A stretch of 64,000 nucleotides of DNA from Burkholderia pyrrocinia (GCF_022809715.1 NZ_CP094460.1:1178001-1242000), one strand, 5' to 3'. Numbered from the stretch's first letter, positions 8,254 to 18,121 are shown. Notes: generated by a model not told the origin, from the sequence alone. Program-made: numbers and translations.

Positions 8254-8645
8254 TCGTGCTGGATACGCATGCATTGGTGTGGTGGGTGGCGGGCGATCCT
8301 TCGCTCAGCAAGAAAGCGCGAAGTGCGATCGACCGCGCGCGGGGCGAAGGCTCACTCGCGGCATCCGCGATCTCCGCGTGGGAGATTGCGATGCTGGTGC
8401 GCAACGACCGTCTCGCACTGACGATGGATGTCGACGCGTGGCTCGCCACCGTCGCACAGATCGACGGCATGCGCTTCGTGCCCGTCGACGCCGACATCGC
8501 CGCGAAATCCACTGCCCTGCCCGGCACGTTCCACAAGGATCCGGCCGACCGGATGATCGTCGCCACCGCGCGGCGGCTCGGCGCACCGCTCGTCACCCGC
8601 GACGAAAAAATCCGCGCTTATGCGCATGTGAAGACGCTGTGGTAA
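8250..8645 (+). CDS. PIN-domain toxin, VapC type
   Basis: A 131-residue PIN ribonuclease. The start motif VIVLDTHALVWW carries the first catalytic Asp, AISAWEIAML the conserved Glu, and DPADRMIVATA plus VTRDEKIRAY the C-terminal acidic residues. The start is a GTG at 8250, placed by the GGGAGG site at 8237-8242 (seven-base spacer) and by overlap with the antitoxin stop; a longer TTG frame from 8235 lies inside the antitoxin's ribosome site and is rejected. This second toxin-antitoxin pair in 6 kb belongs to a different antitoxin family from the one at 2.7-3.3 kb, so they are not a duplication. Confidence 0.92.
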   Translation: MIVLDTHALVWWVAGDPSLSKKARSAIDRARGEGSLAASAISAWEIAMLVRNDRLALTMDVDAWLATVAQIDGMRFVPVDADIAAKSTALPGTFHKDPADRMIVATARRLGAPLVTRDEKIRAYAHVKTLW

Positions 8646-8731
8646 TCCTCTCGCAGTCGCAGGCCAATCCACACCGCACGCCCGCGCCAACTCCGACATG
8701 TCGGCGTTTCGTCTGACCAGATCGACCATAA

Positions 8732-8941
8732 GCTTGCAGGTACAACGCATCCATCAGCCGCCGGGCCGCACGAAACCGCCACGTACTGATCGCCGCACTG
8801 ACCGGCGCCGGCTTCACGAATTACCCGTCCGAATGGTGGCACTGGTCGTTCGGCGACCGCTATTGGGCCGTCATGCAGCGTGAATCGCACGCGATTTACG
8901 GCCCCGTCGAGGAAAACATGCTCGACGAAGGTGCGCGATGA
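8732..8941 (+). pseudogene. 3' remnant of a D-alanyl-D-alanine dipeptidase (VanX/DdpX family)
   Basis: Read in the frame beginning after the TAA at 8729, the sequence gives ARNRHVLIAALTGAGFTNYP and then SEWWHWSFGDRYWAVM. This is the diagnostic C-terminal part of VanX/DdpX enzymes: the ExxH in SEWWHW holds the catalytic Glu and the last zinc-ligand His. The N-terminal two thirds, including the SxHxxGxAxD zinc motif, are missing, and the frame is closed upstream by a stop, so it cannot be functional. The intact family hydrolyses D-Ala-D-Ala in the periplasm or cytoplasm. The remnant lies directly after the toxin gene, which suggests that insertion or deletion at this spot removed the 5' part. 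Confidence 0.75.
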
Positions 8942-9043
8942 CAGTCATTCCGACCTGACGGGCGCGACTCGGTAACATCCTCACTTGCCGATCCCCGCCC
9001 GCTCCCGCACAATCGCAGCACCTGTCTCACTCCCCCCGCGCCG

Positions 9044-9628
9044 ATGTCCTATGCGTCACTCGTCACCGGCGTCCTGCTCGCCGGCGGTCTCGGTCAACGC
9101 TTCGATCCAAGCGGTCTGCAGAGCAAGCTGCTCGCGCGGCTTCCCGACGGCACGCCGATCGCGGTCGCGGCCGCCCATCGTCTCGCGGCGGCCACGGCCG
9201 ACGTGATCGCCGTCGTGCGTCCCGGTGCCGAAAAACTCGCGATCCTGCTGAACGAAGCCGGTTGCCAGGTCGTCTATGCGCCCGACGCGTCGCGCGGCAT
9301 GGGCGCAAGCCTCGCGGCCGGCGTGCGCGCCACGCCCGATTCGAACGGCTGGCTCGTCGCGCTCGGCGACATGCCGTGGATCGCGGCATCGACCTATGAA
9401 GCCGTCACGCGCGCGCTCGACGCCGACGATGCGTCGATCGTCGCGCCCGCGCATCGCGGCGTGCGCGGCCATCCGGTCGGCTTCGCCGCGCACCACTTCG
9501 ATGCGCTCGCCGCCCTCGACGGCGACACGGGCGCCCGCGCGCTGTTCGCCAGCGCGCCGGTGAAACTGCTGGACGTCGACGATCCCGGCATCCTGCGCGA
9601 TGTCGACACGCCGCAGGATCTGCGCTGA
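9044..9628 (+). CDS. MobA/MocA-like molybdenum-cofactor nucleotidyltransferase
   Basis: A 194-residue NTP-transferase. It opens with the nucleotide-binding loop GVLLAGGLGQRF, continues with SKLLARLPDGTPI, and contains LVALGDMPWI, whose Asp binds the metal-nucleotide. The segment RGVRGHPVGF is typical of the MocA/MobA family. Such enzymes attach CMP (MocA) or GMP (MobA) to molybdopterin; MocA feeds xanthine-dehydrogenase-type enzymes. A hydroxylase of that type is encoded 22 kb away at 31.9-34.6 kb, which makes a MocA-like role plausible but not proven. A start at 9044 fits the family N-terminus, although the ribosome site is poor. Confidence 0.85.
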   Translation: MSYASLVTGVLLAGGLGQRFDPSGLQSKLLARLPDGTPIAVAAAHRLAAATADVIAVVRPGAEKLAILLNEAGCQVVYAPDASRGMGASLAAGVRATPDSNGWLVALGDMPWIAASTYEAVTRALDADDASIVAPAHRGVRGHPVGFAAHHFDALAALDGDTGARALFASAPVKLLDVDDPGILRDVDTPQDLR

Positions 9629-9823
9629 CCGCGATCGCGCGGACCACGCAATACATTGCAATACGGAATCCCGCCCGACGGTCGACAATCGCGAATTCAT
9701 GGATTTCACCGACGATCGACAAGCCGCCGCAAGAATCCCGCAGCAAACGCTCGCCCGATTGCCTATAACGAAGACGAGGCGCGCCCTCCGCGCCGCCGCC
9801 ATCACGCATCGCGCGAGCTCTCC

Positions 9824-9967
9824 ATGACCGATCACACGACCCCGACACCCGAGCCACCGGCCGACCCGAACCGCGATCCGGAAGACGACCCGCTGTCGTC
9901 GCCGCCGGGGCATCACCACGACAACCCGCAGCAACCGGACGGACCGCCGAGCAAAGACCCGGTGTAG
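9824..9967 (+). CDS. Small proline-rich hydrophilic protein
   Basis: A 47-codon frame encodes MTDHTTPTPEPPADPNRDPE and a tail rich in Pro, Asp, His and Gln. There is no hydrophobic stretch, so it would be soluble and probably unfolded. The composition is unlike a random antisense frame, and the codon pattern fits the genome. It stands alone between the MocA-like gene and the convergent SDR. No function can be assigned. The SD sequence is weak, so translation is uncertain. Confidence 0.45.
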   Translation: MTDHTTPTPEPPADPNRDPEDDPLSSPPGHHHDNPQQPDGPPSKDPV

Positions 9968-10048
9968 CCGCACGTCGGCCGCTCCGCACATTCGCCCCTA
10001 TTTCCCGTCATGCTCTGCAGGCGACAACTCGTCACCGCATGACGTGGC

Positions 10049-10813
10049 CTATCGTGCCGTATACCCGCCGTCGATCGGCAGCGACACGCCGCTGATCATC
10101 GACGCCGCATCGCTCAGCAAGAACAGGATCGGCTCGACGACCTCGTCCGGCTCCGCAAATCGCCCGAGCGGAATCGCCGCCAGCATCGGCGCGCGCTTCT
10201 CCGGTTCGCTCCACGCGAACTGCGCCATCGGCGTGAGCGTGACGGTCGGGTTCACGCTGTTCACACGAATGCCGTGCGGGCCGAGCTCGATGCACAGCAC
10301 GCGCGTGATCGCGTCCATCGCCGCCTTCGACGCGCAATAGCTCAGATGCGCGGGCAAGCCGACGAGCGCGGCCTGGCTCGATACGTTGACGATGCTGCCC
10401 CGCGCATGCGCATGCGTGGCGCCCCGCCCGTCGCGCACGATCATCTTCCGTGCAACCGCCCGCGCCACGAGTGCCGCGCCGCGCGCATTGACGGCCATCA
10501 CGCGGTCGAAATGCCCGGCGCTGACGTCGAGCGCCGGTTCGAGCGACGCGATCCCCGCGCAATTGACGAGGCCGTCGAACACATCGTGCGCGGCGAGCGC
10601 GGCATCGATCGCGTGTTCGTCGCCGCCGACATCGAGGCGCAACGTATCGCACCCGGTCTCGCCGGCGAGCGCATCGAGCGCGGCCATGTCGCGCGCTGCC
10701 GCGACGACCCGCGCGCCCGCCTGCGCCAGCGCAACCGCGCATGCGCGCCCGATGCCGCTCGATGCGCCCGTGACGAGCATCCGCGAGCCGCTGAAATCGA
10801 ATCGTGTCTTCAT
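10049..10813 (-). CDS. SDR-family polyol/sugar dehydrogenase
   Basis: A 254-residue short-chain dehydrogenase. The NAD(P) loop is VTGASSGIGRA near residue 14, NCAG lies mid-domain, and the catalytic Ser/Tyr/Lys appear in NVSSQAAL and YCASKAAM. The C-terminal PLGRFAEPDEVV and SGVSLPIDGGY are typical of L-xylulose reductase and related polyol dehydrogenases. It is the last gene of the polyol operon; its ATG overlaps the kinase stop by four bases. It probably oxidises or reduces a polyol/ketose pair in the same pathway as the zinc dehydrogenase upstream. The exact substrate cannot be read from sequence. Confidence 0.9.
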   Translation of the reverse strand: MKTRFDFSGSRMLVTGASSGIGRACAVALAQAGARVVAAARDMAALDALAGETGCDTLRLDVGGDEHAIDAALAAHDVFDGLVNCAGIASLEPALDVSAGHFDRVMAVNARGAALVARAVARKMIVRDGRGATHAHARGSIVNVSSQAALVGLPAHLSYCASKAAMDAITRVLCIELGPHGIRVNSVNPTVTLTPMAQFAWSEPEKRAPMLAAIPLGRFAEPDEVVEPILFLLSDAASMISGVSLPIDGGYTAR

Positions 10814-12357
10814 GATGATGTGTGCAGTTCGTGCATGATCGGCTTGAGCGCCGGATACAGCGCCGTGTAAAGCCCGAAGCGCACCGCATACGCTTGCGCG
10901 CGTTCGGCATCGGGTCGCGCGCGCTCGACGAGCGTGACCCAACCGCCCTGTGCGTCGTCGTGCGACACGAGCCCCGCCCCGACACCCGCGAGCAATGCCG
11001 CCCCCATCGCGGCTTCGACATCCTGCTCGATCGTCCACACCGGAAAGCCCGTCACGTCCGCGATGATCTGCATCCACAGCGCCGAATGCGCGGCACCGCC
11101 GACGACGATCAGCCGGTCGTCCAGCGCCACCGCGCCGCGGCGGCCGGCCTCGATGTTGTGCCGCAACGCGAACGCGACGCCTTCGAGCACCGCGCGATAA
11201 AGATGCGCCCGCGTATGCGCGAGACTCAGCCCGACGAACGCGCCGCTCGCCTGCGCATCCCACACCGGGCTGCGCTCGCCCATCAGGTACGGCAGGAACA
11301 GCACGCCGTCGGCACCGGCCGGCACGCGTTCGGCCGCCTCCTCGAGCAGCACGTGCGGATCGCCGTGCGGCAGCAGGCGTGCTGCATCGATTTCCGCATG
11401 ACAGAACTGGTCGCGAAACCACGCGACCGATGCACCGGCCGTGATCGCACCGCCGAACACGTACAGGTCGCGCTGCCCGTCGAACACGTGCGGCATGCTG
11501 ACGAGCCCGTGCCGCGCATCGACGTGCCGGCTCACATAGCCCCAGCACATGCTGGTGCCGATCATCGCGACATGCTGCCCGGTACGCGTCGCGCCGGCCG
11601 CGAAGGTCGCGACGGCCGCATCGACGCCGCCCGCGACCACGGGCGTGCCGGCCGGCAGCCCGAGCTGTTCGGTCCATTGCGACAGCAGCCCGCCGACGAT
11701 CTCCGTCGAATCGACGAGCCGCTCCGGCATCATCGTCGCCGGAATGCCGAGCATGTCGAGCGCATCGTCGGACCACTCGCGGCGCGCGACGTCGTACACG
11801 CCGCCGATATTGCCGGCCGAACTGTGATCGACCGCGACTTCGCCGGTCAGCAGGTAGATCACGTATGCGTTCGGCGGCAGGAAATAGCGCACGTTCGCCC
11901 ACACGTCCGGCCGCTGGTCGCGCAGCCACAGCATCTTCGTGAAGCCGTAGTAGCTGTCGACGCCGTTGCCCGTGATCACGCGCAGCCGCTCGACGTTCAC
12001 GTGCTCGCCGACCCAGTCGACTTGCGCGGTCGCGCGCCGGTCCATCCAGATCAGGCACGGATGGAGCGGCCGCATGTCGCTGTCGACCGGAATGCCCGAG
12101 CCGCCGTACAGGCTGCTCACGCACACCGCGCGGATCGCATCGGCCGGCACGCCCTGCGCGCGCGCATCGCTCACGCAGCCGGCGACGCATTCGAGCACCG
12201 CGTCGAACCACACCTGCGGCCATTGCTCGGCCCACAGCGGGCGCGGCGTATCGGGCTGGTAGCCGGCCGAGCGCCGCGCGACGATCGTGCCGTGCCGGTC
12301 GACGAGCAGCGCCTTGGTGCTCTGCGTGCCGATGTCGACGCCTATCACGTATTCCAT
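10810..12357 (-). CDS. FGGY-family carbohydrate kinase, xylulokinase-like
   Basis: A 515-residue kinase with the actin-like fold. The first phosphate loop is IGVDIGTQSTKALLVD, the sugar-binding segment is WMDRRA, and the second FGGY lobe contains GVLFLPYLMGERSPVWD and VVGGAAHSALWMQIIADVTG (20 residues). Length fits xylulokinase/ribulokinase relatives. It would phosphorylate the ketose made by the operon's dehydrogenases. Its gene lies 29 bp after the zinc dehydrogenase and overlaps the SDR start. By context the substrate is a pentulose or tetrulose delivered as a polyol by the ABC importer; the precise sugar is unproven. Confidence 0.9.
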   Translation of the reverse strand: MEYVIGVDIGTQSTKALLVDRHGTIVARRSAGYQPDTPRPLWAEQWPQVWFDAVLECVAGCVSDARAQGVPADAIRAVCVSSLYGGSGIPVDSDMRPLHPCLIWMDRRATAQVDWVGEHVNVERLRVITGNGVDSYYGFTKMLWLRDQRPDVWANVRYFLPPNAYVIYLLTGEVAVDHSSAGNIGGVYDVARREWSDDALDMLGIPATMMPERLVDSTEIVGGLLSQWTEQLGLPAGTPVVAGGVDAAVATFAAGATRTGQHVAMIGTSMCWGYVSRHVDARHGLVSMPHVFDGQRDLYVFGGAITAGASVAWFRDQFCHAEIDAARLLPHGDPHVLLEEAAERVPAGADGVLFLPYLMGERSPVWDAQASGAFVGLSLAHTRAHLYRAVLEGVAFALRHNIEAGRRGAVALDDRLIVVGGAAHSALWMQIIADVTGFPVWTIEQDVEAAMGAALLAGVGAGLVSHDDAQGGWVTLVERARPDAERAQAYAVRFGLYTALYPALKPIMHELHTSS

Positions 12358-12386
12358 GATGTCTCCGGTGAGGCGCACGCCGGCCG

Positions 12387-13475
12387 TCAACGGGCCGGCT
12401 TCAACAGCACCTTGATCGATTCGGGCGATTTCGCGACGCGGATCGCGTCGTCCCAGTCCTCGAGCGCGAAACCGTGCGTGACGATGCCTTTCGACGTGAC
12501 GAGCCCGCGCGCTAGCAGGTCGATCGCGACCGGATAGCAGTATGGCCCGAGGTGCGCGCCGCGCACGTCGAGCTCCTTGCGATCGCCGATGATCGACCAG
12601 TCGACGGTCGCGTCCTCGCCGAACACGCTGAATTCGACGAAGCGGCCGAGCTTGCGGATCAGGTCGAGCCCCTGGTTCACGCCGACCGGCGCACCGGTCG
12701 TCTCGATGTACACGTCGCAGCCGTAGCCGTCGGTCAGCGCGCGGACGATCTCTCGCGCATCGTCGCGCCGCGGGTTGATCGTCACGTCGGCGCCGTACTC
12801 GCGCGCGAGTTCGAGCCGTTCGTCGATCAGGTCGATCACGACGAGCTTCTTCGGCGTCTTCAGGTGCGCGACCTGCGTCATCATCAGCCCGAGCGGGCCC
12901 GCGCCCGCGATCACGACGACGTCGTCGAGCTGGACGTCGCCGCGATTCACCGTATGGATCGCGCACGACAGCGGCTCGATGATCGCGGCATCCTCGAGCG
13001 ATACGCCGAGCGGGATCCTGTGGACGATCGCGGTCGGCGGAATGCGCATGTATTCGGCCATCCCGCCGTCGGCGACGTCGCGCTGGAAGCCGAAGATGTT
13101 GTGCACTTCGCACATCCAGTACTGCCCCGACTTGCAATAGCGGCACTTGCCGCACGGCACGATCTGCTCGGCGATCACGCGGTCGCCCAATGCCACGCCG
13201 AAATGCTCGGCCGCGCCGTCGCCGAGCGCTTCGACATGGCCGAAAAATTCATGGCCGGGAATCACGGGCGCCTTCACCCACGGGTTCGGGCCGCCCCAGA
13301 ACATCTTCGCGCCCGTATAGCACTTGCAGTCGCTTGCGCAGATCCCGCACGCGGCGATGCGGATCACGAGCTCGTTCGCGCCGGGGCGCGGCTTCGCGAC
13401 CTGTTCGACGCGATAGTCCTCGGGGCCGTGGCAGACGACCGCGGTCATCCGCGGCTGGGCTTCGGGTGTCGTCAT
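12387..13475 (-). CDS. Zinc-dependent polyol dehydrogenase, erythritol/L-threitol dehydrogenase-like
   Basis: A 362-residue medium-chain dehydrogenase. Catalytic zinc ligands are visible in CGICASDCK and PGHEFFGHVE; structural zinc cysteines in CGKCRYCKSGQYWMC; and the NAD-binding loop is VIAGAGPLGLMM. The N-terminal sequence CHGPEDYRVEQVAKPRPG and the segment CYTGAKMFWGG resemble the erythritol/L-threitol dehydrogenase branch of the family more than sorbitol dehydrogenase, by memory of the family. It should oxidise a polyol to a ketose, the first step of the pathway. The gene sits between the ABC permease (46 bp) and the kinase (29 bp), in one operon. Confidence 0.88.
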   Translation of the reverse strand: MTTPEAQPRMTAVVCHGPEDYRVEQVAKPRPGANELVIRIAACGICASDCKCYTGAKMFWGGPNPWVKAPVIPGHEFFGHVEALGDGAAEHFGVALGDRVIAEQIVPCGKCRYCKSGQYWMCEVHNIFGFQRDVADGGMAEYMRIPPTAIVHRIPLGVSLEDAAIIEPLSCAIHTVNRGDVQLDDVVVIAGAGPLGLMMTQVAHLKTPKKLVVIDLIDERLELAREYGADVTINPRRDDAREIVRALTDGYGCDVYIETTGAPVGVNQGLDLIRKLGRFVEFSVFGEDATVDWSIIGDRKELDVRGAHLGPYCYPVAIDLLARGLVTSKGIVTHGFALEDWDDAIRVAKSPESIKVLLKPAR

Positions 13476-13521
13476 GAGTTGTCTCTTTCGTTGATGATTC
13501 GGATGCCTGATCGATCACGCG

Positions 13522-14535
13522 TTACCGCGACCGTTCACGGCTGATATAAATCGCAAGCAGGATGATTCCGCCCTTGATCACGTTCTGCACATACGGGTTC
13601 ACGCCGATCATGTTCAGCCCGTTGTTGAGCACGCCGAGCAGCAACGCGCCGACCAGCGTGCCGAGAATCGCGCCGCGCCCGCCGGAGATCGACGTGCCGC
13701 CCATCACGACGGCCGCGATCGCGTCGAGTTCGAAGCCCACGCCCGCGTTCGGCTGCCCGCTCATCAGCCGCCCGGTCAGCACGATCGCGGCGAGCGCCGA
13801 CGTGAGCCCGGCCAGCGTGTAGACGATCAGCTTCACGCGCGCGACGCGCACGCCGGTGAGCCGCGTCGCCTGCTCGTTGCCGCCGATCGCATACACGTAG
13901 CGGCCGAACGGCATGCGATCGAGCAGCAGCCACGCGATCGCGTAGACCACCAGCATGATCAGCACGGGCGCCTGGATGCCGAGCACCTTGCCGCTGCCGA
14001 AGAACGCAACCCAGTCGGGCAGCCCGTCGATCGGATAACCGCCCGTGTAGATCAGCGCGAGGCCGCGCGCGATACCCATCGTCGCGAGCGTGACGATGAT
14101 CGGCGGCATCCCCGCGAACGCGACGAACACGCCGTTCAGGAAGCCGAACCCGAAGCCGACCGCAATCCCGATCGCGAGCGCGGCGACCGCGTTGACGCCC
14201 GCGACCATCAGCCCGGCCGCGAGCGTGCCCGACAGCGCCATCACCGAGCCGACCGACAGGTCGATCCCGCCCGTCAGGATCACGCAGGTCATGCCCACCG
14301 CGATGATCGCGTTGATCGACACCTGGCGCAGCACGTTCTCGAGGTTCGCGGCGGACAGGAAGCTCGGGCTCGCGATCATCATCGCGATGCACACGACGAC
14401 GAGGCCGACGAGCGGATAGAACAGCGTCGAGCGCCGCAACTGCGCCCACATCGCGCGGGGCGGCGGCGCATCGCCGTTTCCGGCGTTGGCCGCGAGCGTC
14501 GTGGAGGGTGTGGAAGAAGAATCAGGCAGGTTCAT
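13522..14535 (-). CDS. Ribose-type ABC sugar transporter permease
   Basis: A 337-residue inner-membrane permease of the RbsC/BPD_transp_2 family. Some eight to ten hydrophobic segments are evident; the region [20 protein letters not shown] is the family signature. Most bacterial RbsC-type permeases act as homodimers, so no second permease gene is needed. Start 14535 is supported by GAGGAG six bases upstream; it overlaps the 3' end of the ATPase gene by 14 bp, showing coupling. It belongs to the polyol operon with its binding protein and ATPase upstream. Confidence 0.92.
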   Translation of the reverse strand: MNLPDSSSTPSTTLAANAGNGDAPPPRAMWAQLRRSTLFYPLVGLVVVCIAMMIASPSFLSAANLENVLRQVSINAIIAVGMTCVILTGGIDLSVGSVMALSGTLAAGLMVAGVNAVAALAIGIAVGFGFGFLNGVFVAFAGMPPIIVTLATMGIARGLALIYTGGYPIDGLPDWVAFFGSGKVLGIQAPVLIMLVVYAIAWLLLDRMPFGRYVYAIGGNEQATRLTGVRVARVKLIVYTLAGLTSALAAIVLTGRLMSGQPNAGVGFELDAIAAVVMGGTSISGGRGAILGTLVGALLLGVLNNGLNMIGVNPYVQNVIKGGIILLAIYISRERSR

Positions 14536-16042
14536 GGGTCGCTCCTCGCGTGCCGGCCGTGGCATGGGTCATGACCGTGTCGGGATCGATCTCGTCGCCT
14601 TCGAGTGTCGCCTCGATGCGGCCCTGCCGGAACACGGCGACGCGATCGCACATGCCGACGATTTCCGGCAGCTCGGACGAGATCATGATGATGGCGTAGC
14701 CGCGCGCGGTGAGTTCGCGCATCAGCCCGTAGATTTCCGCTTTCGCGCCGACGTCGATGCCGCGCGTCGGCTCGTCGAAGATCAGCACCGACGTGTGATG
14801 GTTCAGCCAGCGCGCGATCACGACCTTCTGCTGGTTGCCGCCGGACAGCGTCGCGACCTCGGTATGGATCGACGGCGCCTTCACGCCGACGCGCCGCATC
14901 ACGTCGTGCGTCGCGCGCGCCTCGCTACGGCGGTCGATCAGCCAGCGCATCGACCGGTACTTGCCGAGGTTGTTCAGCGAGATGTTGTCGCGGATCGAGA
15001 ACGACGTGACGAGCCCTTCCGTCTTGCGGCTTTCCGGCAGGATGCCGATGCCCGCGCACAGCGCGTCGGCCGGATCGCCGAGCTTCGCCGCCGCGCCGCG
15101 CACGCGCACGTCCTTGCGGTGCGCACGCGTCGCGCCGATTACCGCGAGCGCCGTTTCCGTGCGGCCCGAGCCGACGAGCCCGGCGAAACCGAGGATCTCG
15201 CCGGCCCGCAGCGCGAAACGGTTCACCGGGCCGTCGCGCTCGATCTGCAGCGCATCGACTTCGAGCACGGCCTGCGCGTCGGCCGGCAGCGCGGGCTTCG
15301 GCGGAAAGCTGCTCTCGATCCGGCGGCCGACCATCATCCGCACGAGTTGCTCGACGTCCGTGCGCGCGACGTCGGTCGTCGCGACGTACTGGCCATCGCG
15401 CAGCACCGTGATGCGGTCGCATACCGCGAAGATCTCGTCGAGGTGATGCGAGATGAAGATCATCGCGACGCCCTGCCGCTTCAGCTCGCGCATGATCGCG
15501 AACAGGTGTTCGGCTTCAGCCGGCGTGAGCGTGGCGGTCGGCTCGTCGAGGATCAGGATGCGCGCATCGAGCGACAGCGCCTTGCCGATCTCGACGAACT
15601 GCTGCTGCGCGACCGACAGCGCACGGATCGGCGCATCGAGATCGATCGACACGCCGAGCCGCGCGAAGATGCCGGCCGCCGCGCGGCGCATCCGCGTGCG
15701 GTCGCGCGCGCCCCAGCGCGTGCGCAGCTCGCGACCGAGGAACAGATTGTCGACGGCGTCCAGGTGCGGGATCAGGCTGAATTCCTGGAACACGATGCCG
15801 ACGCCCGCCGCGACCGCCTCGTGATAGTTCGAGAAATGGCGCGCGGTGCCGTCGATTTCGATCGTGCCGGTATCCGGTTGATGGATGCCGCACAGGATCT
15901 TCATCAGCGTCGACTTGCCCGCGCCGTTCTCGCCGAGCAGCGCATGGATCTCGCCGCGTGCGATGTCCAGGTGAATGTCGGACAGCGCCTTCACGCCCGG
16001 AAAGCTTTTCGTGATGTGGCTGAGCCTGAGTATCGTTTCCAT
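14522..16042 (-). CDS. Sugar ABC transporter ATP-binding protein (double domain)
   Basis: A 506-residue protein with two ABC cassettes, as in RbsA. The first has Walker [11 protein letters not shown], signature-like [15 protein letters not shown] and Walker [12 protein letters not shown]. The second has a degenerate P-loop (GLVGSGRTE), the signature [15 protein letters not shown] and Walker [13 protein letters not shown]. This asymmetry is normal for the family. It energises import of the sugar or polyol. Start 16042 has GGAG six bases upstream; it lies 62 bp after the binding-protein gene. Confidence 0.94.
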   Translation of the reverse strand: METILRLSHITKSFPGVKALSDIHLDIARGEIHALLGENGAGKSTLMKILCGIHQPDTGTIEIDGTARHFSNYHEAVAAGVGIVFQEFSLIPHLDAVDNLFLGRELRTRWGARDRTRMRRAAAGIFARLGVSIDLDAPIRALSVAQQQFVEIGKALSLDARILILDEPTATLTPAEAEHLFAIMRELKRQGVAMIFISHHLDEIFAVCDRITVLRDGQYVATTDVARTDVEQLVRMMVGRRIESSFPPKPALPADAQAVLEVDALQIERDGPVNRFALRAGEILGFAGLVGSGRTETALAVIGATRAHRKDVRVRGAAAKLGDPADALCAGIGILPESRKTEGLVTSFSIRDNISLNNLGKYRSMRWLIDRRSEARATHDVMRRVGVKAPSIHTEVATLSGGNQQKVVIARWLNHHTSVLIFDEPTRGIDVGAKAEIYGLMRELTARGYAIIMISSELPEIVGMCDRVAVFRQGRIEATLEGDEIDPDTVMTHATAGTRGATHEPA

Positions 16043-16104
16043 CGACTTCTCCGTGCGAAGAGCGCCGGCCATGCCGCCGCCCTTCGCGTCGCATCGCACG
16101 TCGT

Positions 16105-17043
16105 TCACCAGCTGAAGCCCTTCGCATTGCTGCGATCGACGACCTTCACGTCGACCGGAATCGCCTTCGGCACCGTCGCGCCCCACTTGCGCGCGATCGC
16201 GATGCCGAGCGCGATGCGCACCTGGTCGGCCGGGAACTGCGCGGTCGTCTCGATGAACTTCGAGTTCGGCTTCTGGATCGCGGCGATCGCCTCGGGCGCG
16301 CCGTCGACGCTGGTCAGCTTGATATCCTTGCCGGAGCCCTCGATCGCCGCTAGCGCGCCCATCGAGCCGCCGTCGTTCACGCTGAAGATGCCCTTCAGGT
16401 TCGGACGCGCGGAGATCATGTTTTCGGTGACCGACAGCGCGGTCGCGCGCTCCTGCTTGCCGTTCTGCGTGTCGACGAGCTTCACGTTCGGGAATTTCGC
16501 GAGCCCGGCCTTGCAGCCGCGCACGCGTTCGAGGATCGGCACGACCGGAATGCCGTCGAGGATCGCGACCTCGCCGCTGCCGCCGATCGCCTTCGCGAGG
16601 TATTCGCACGACATCACGCCCGCGTCGTAGTTCTTCGAGCCGACGAACGAATCGACCGGGCCGTTCGCGTTCGCATCGACGGCGACGACCACTGCACCAG
16701 CCTTCTTCGCCTGCGTGATCGCCGACTGGATGCCGGTCGAATCGGTCGGGTTCACGAGCAGGATGTCGATCTTCTTCTGCAGCATGTCCTCGACGTCGCT
16801 CACCTGCTTGCTGACGTCGTGATGCGCGTCGGTCACGACGACCTGTGCGCCGATCGACGTGGCCGCATCGTTCAGCGCCTTCTGCATCGTCACGAAATAC
16901 GGGTTGTTCAGTTCCTGGAACGTCATGCCGATCCGCAGCGGCGCGGCATGCGCGACGGCTGCGGGCAGCAAGGCCGCGAACGCGGCGAGGGTCGCCATCC
17001 GGGCGGCGCGGCTGAATGATGAAGCGGGCGATGCGTGCGTCAT
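16105..17043 (-). CDS. Periplasmic sugar-binding protein of ribose type
   Basis: A 312-residue solute-binding protein of the RbsB/Peripla_BP_4 family. It has a signal peptide of about 34 residues ending AVAHA, then mature [20 protein letters not shown]. Typical signature pieces are [35 protein letters not shown] and the hinge-region [18 protein letters not shown]. It binds the substrate in the periplasm and delivers it to the permease/ATPase. It is the first structural gene after the AraC regulator, with 118 bp between them that could hold a promoter. The aromatic and polar residues in the cleft do not by themselves fix the ligand. Confidence 0.93.
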   Translation of the reverse strand: MTHASPASSFSRAARMATLAAFAALLPAAVAHAAPLRIGMTFQELNNPYFVTMQKALNDAATSIGAQVVVTDAHHDVSKQVSDVEDMLQKKIDILLVNPTDSTGIQSAITQAKKAGAVVVAVDANANGPVDSFVGSKNYDAGVMSCEYLAKAIGGSGEVAILDGIPVVPILERVRGCKAGLAKFPNVKLVDTQNGKQERATALSVTENMISARPNLKGIFSVNDGGSMGALAAIEGSGKDIKLTSVDGAPEAIAAIQKPNSKFIETTAQFPADQVRIALGIAIARKWGATVPKAIPVDVKVVDRSNAKGFSW

Positions 17044-17161
17044 GACGGTGTCTCCATTTATGTGCGGCTTTTTCGAGGTTGAACGAGCCCCTCGCGACGT
17101 GAGCGACGCGATCGGCCGGGTGAAACGGTGTGGAAAGTTCAGGCGGGCGGCGGCCCGGCGA

Positions 17162-18121
17162 TCATCCGGGCTGCGGCGCGAGTTCAGGCACGCCGGGCGT
17201 CAGCACGCGCGGCGGCATCGGGTTGCCGGTGGGCGCCGCGTGCAGCGCAAGCTCGCGGCTGCGCGCGTTCAGGCGCTGCAGCGCACGGAATTCGGACGGC
17301 GCCATCCCCTTCACCGAGCGGAACTGGCGGTTGAAGTTCGATACGTTGTTGAAGCCGGCCTGGAAGCAGATGTCGGTGATGTTCGCGTCGTCGGCAAGCA
17401 GCATCTGGCACGCGGATTCGATCCGCATCCGGTTCACGTACTGGACGAACGGCATGCCCGTGTGGCGGTGGAACGCACGCGAGAATGCGCTGACGCTCTG
17501 ACCGGTCAGCTGCGCGAGTTCGGACTCGCGCAGCTCGGATGCGAGGTTCTTGCCGATATACGACAGCGCGTGGCTGAGCCGCGTCGGCGTGACGTCCGCC
17601 TGGTAGTATGCGGGGCTCGCGAGCAGCGTGCGCTCGTCGGCGCCGCAAAGCCGTTCGACGATCATCATGAACAGCGCGATGCGGCGCATGCCGCGCGCGG
17701 CCAGCAGTTCGTCGAACAGCGGTGCGATCGCGGCGCTGGTCGCATCGTCGAAGCCGACGCCGCGCCGCGCGTCGTCGAGCAGCGCCTGCGCATCGCGGCA
17801 TTCGGGAAACGCATCCATGCAGCGGCGCACGAACGCCGGGTCGAACTGGATCACGAGGTTGCGGCGCTCGACGGTTTCGCCTTCGGCCATGTCGCTGACC
17901 CAGTTGTGCGGCAGGTTCGGGCCGAGCAGCACGAGATGGCCGGGGCCGAACGAGCCGATGTGATCGCCGACGAAATACTTGCCGCGCGTCGCGACGATCA
18001 GGTGCAGTTCGAATTCGGGATGGAAATGCCAGCGGATCGTGCGATACGGATAACCGTGCGACCAGACCTTGAACGACTCGTCGCGTCGCACTTCGACCAC
18101 TTCGAGATCGGGATGCATCAT
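17162..18121 (-). CDS. AraC-family regulator of the polyol operon
   Basis: A 319-residue regulator. The N-terminal half (about 20-110) is a cupin-like ligand-binding domain with WHFHPEFELHLI and GDHIGSFGPGHLVLLGP. The C-terminal half (about 185-285) is a double helix-turn-helix with LAQLTGQSVSAFSRAFHRHT and ITDICFQAGFNNVSNFNRQF (20 residues each). It lies immediately upstream of and in the same direction as the polyol transport and catabolism genes, so it is probably their activator. GGAG eight bases before the first of two adjacent ATGs sets the start at 18121. The inducer is presumably the imported polyol or a catabolite. Confidence 0.9.
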   Translation of the reverse strand: MMHPDLEVVEVRRDESFKVWSHGYPYRTIRWHFHPEFELHLIVATRGKYFVGDHIGSFGPGHLVLLGPNLPHNWVSDMAEGETVERRNLVIQFDPAFVRRCMDAFPECRDAQALLDDARRGVGFDDATSAAIAPLFDELLAARGMRRIALFMMIVERLCGADERTLLASPAYYQADVTPTRLSHALSYIGKNLASELRESELAQLTGQSVSAFSRAFHRHTGMPFVQYVNRMRIESACQMLLADDANITDICFQAGFNNVSNFNRQFRSVKGMAPSEFRALQRLNARSRELALHAAPTGNPMPPRVLTPGVPELAPQPG

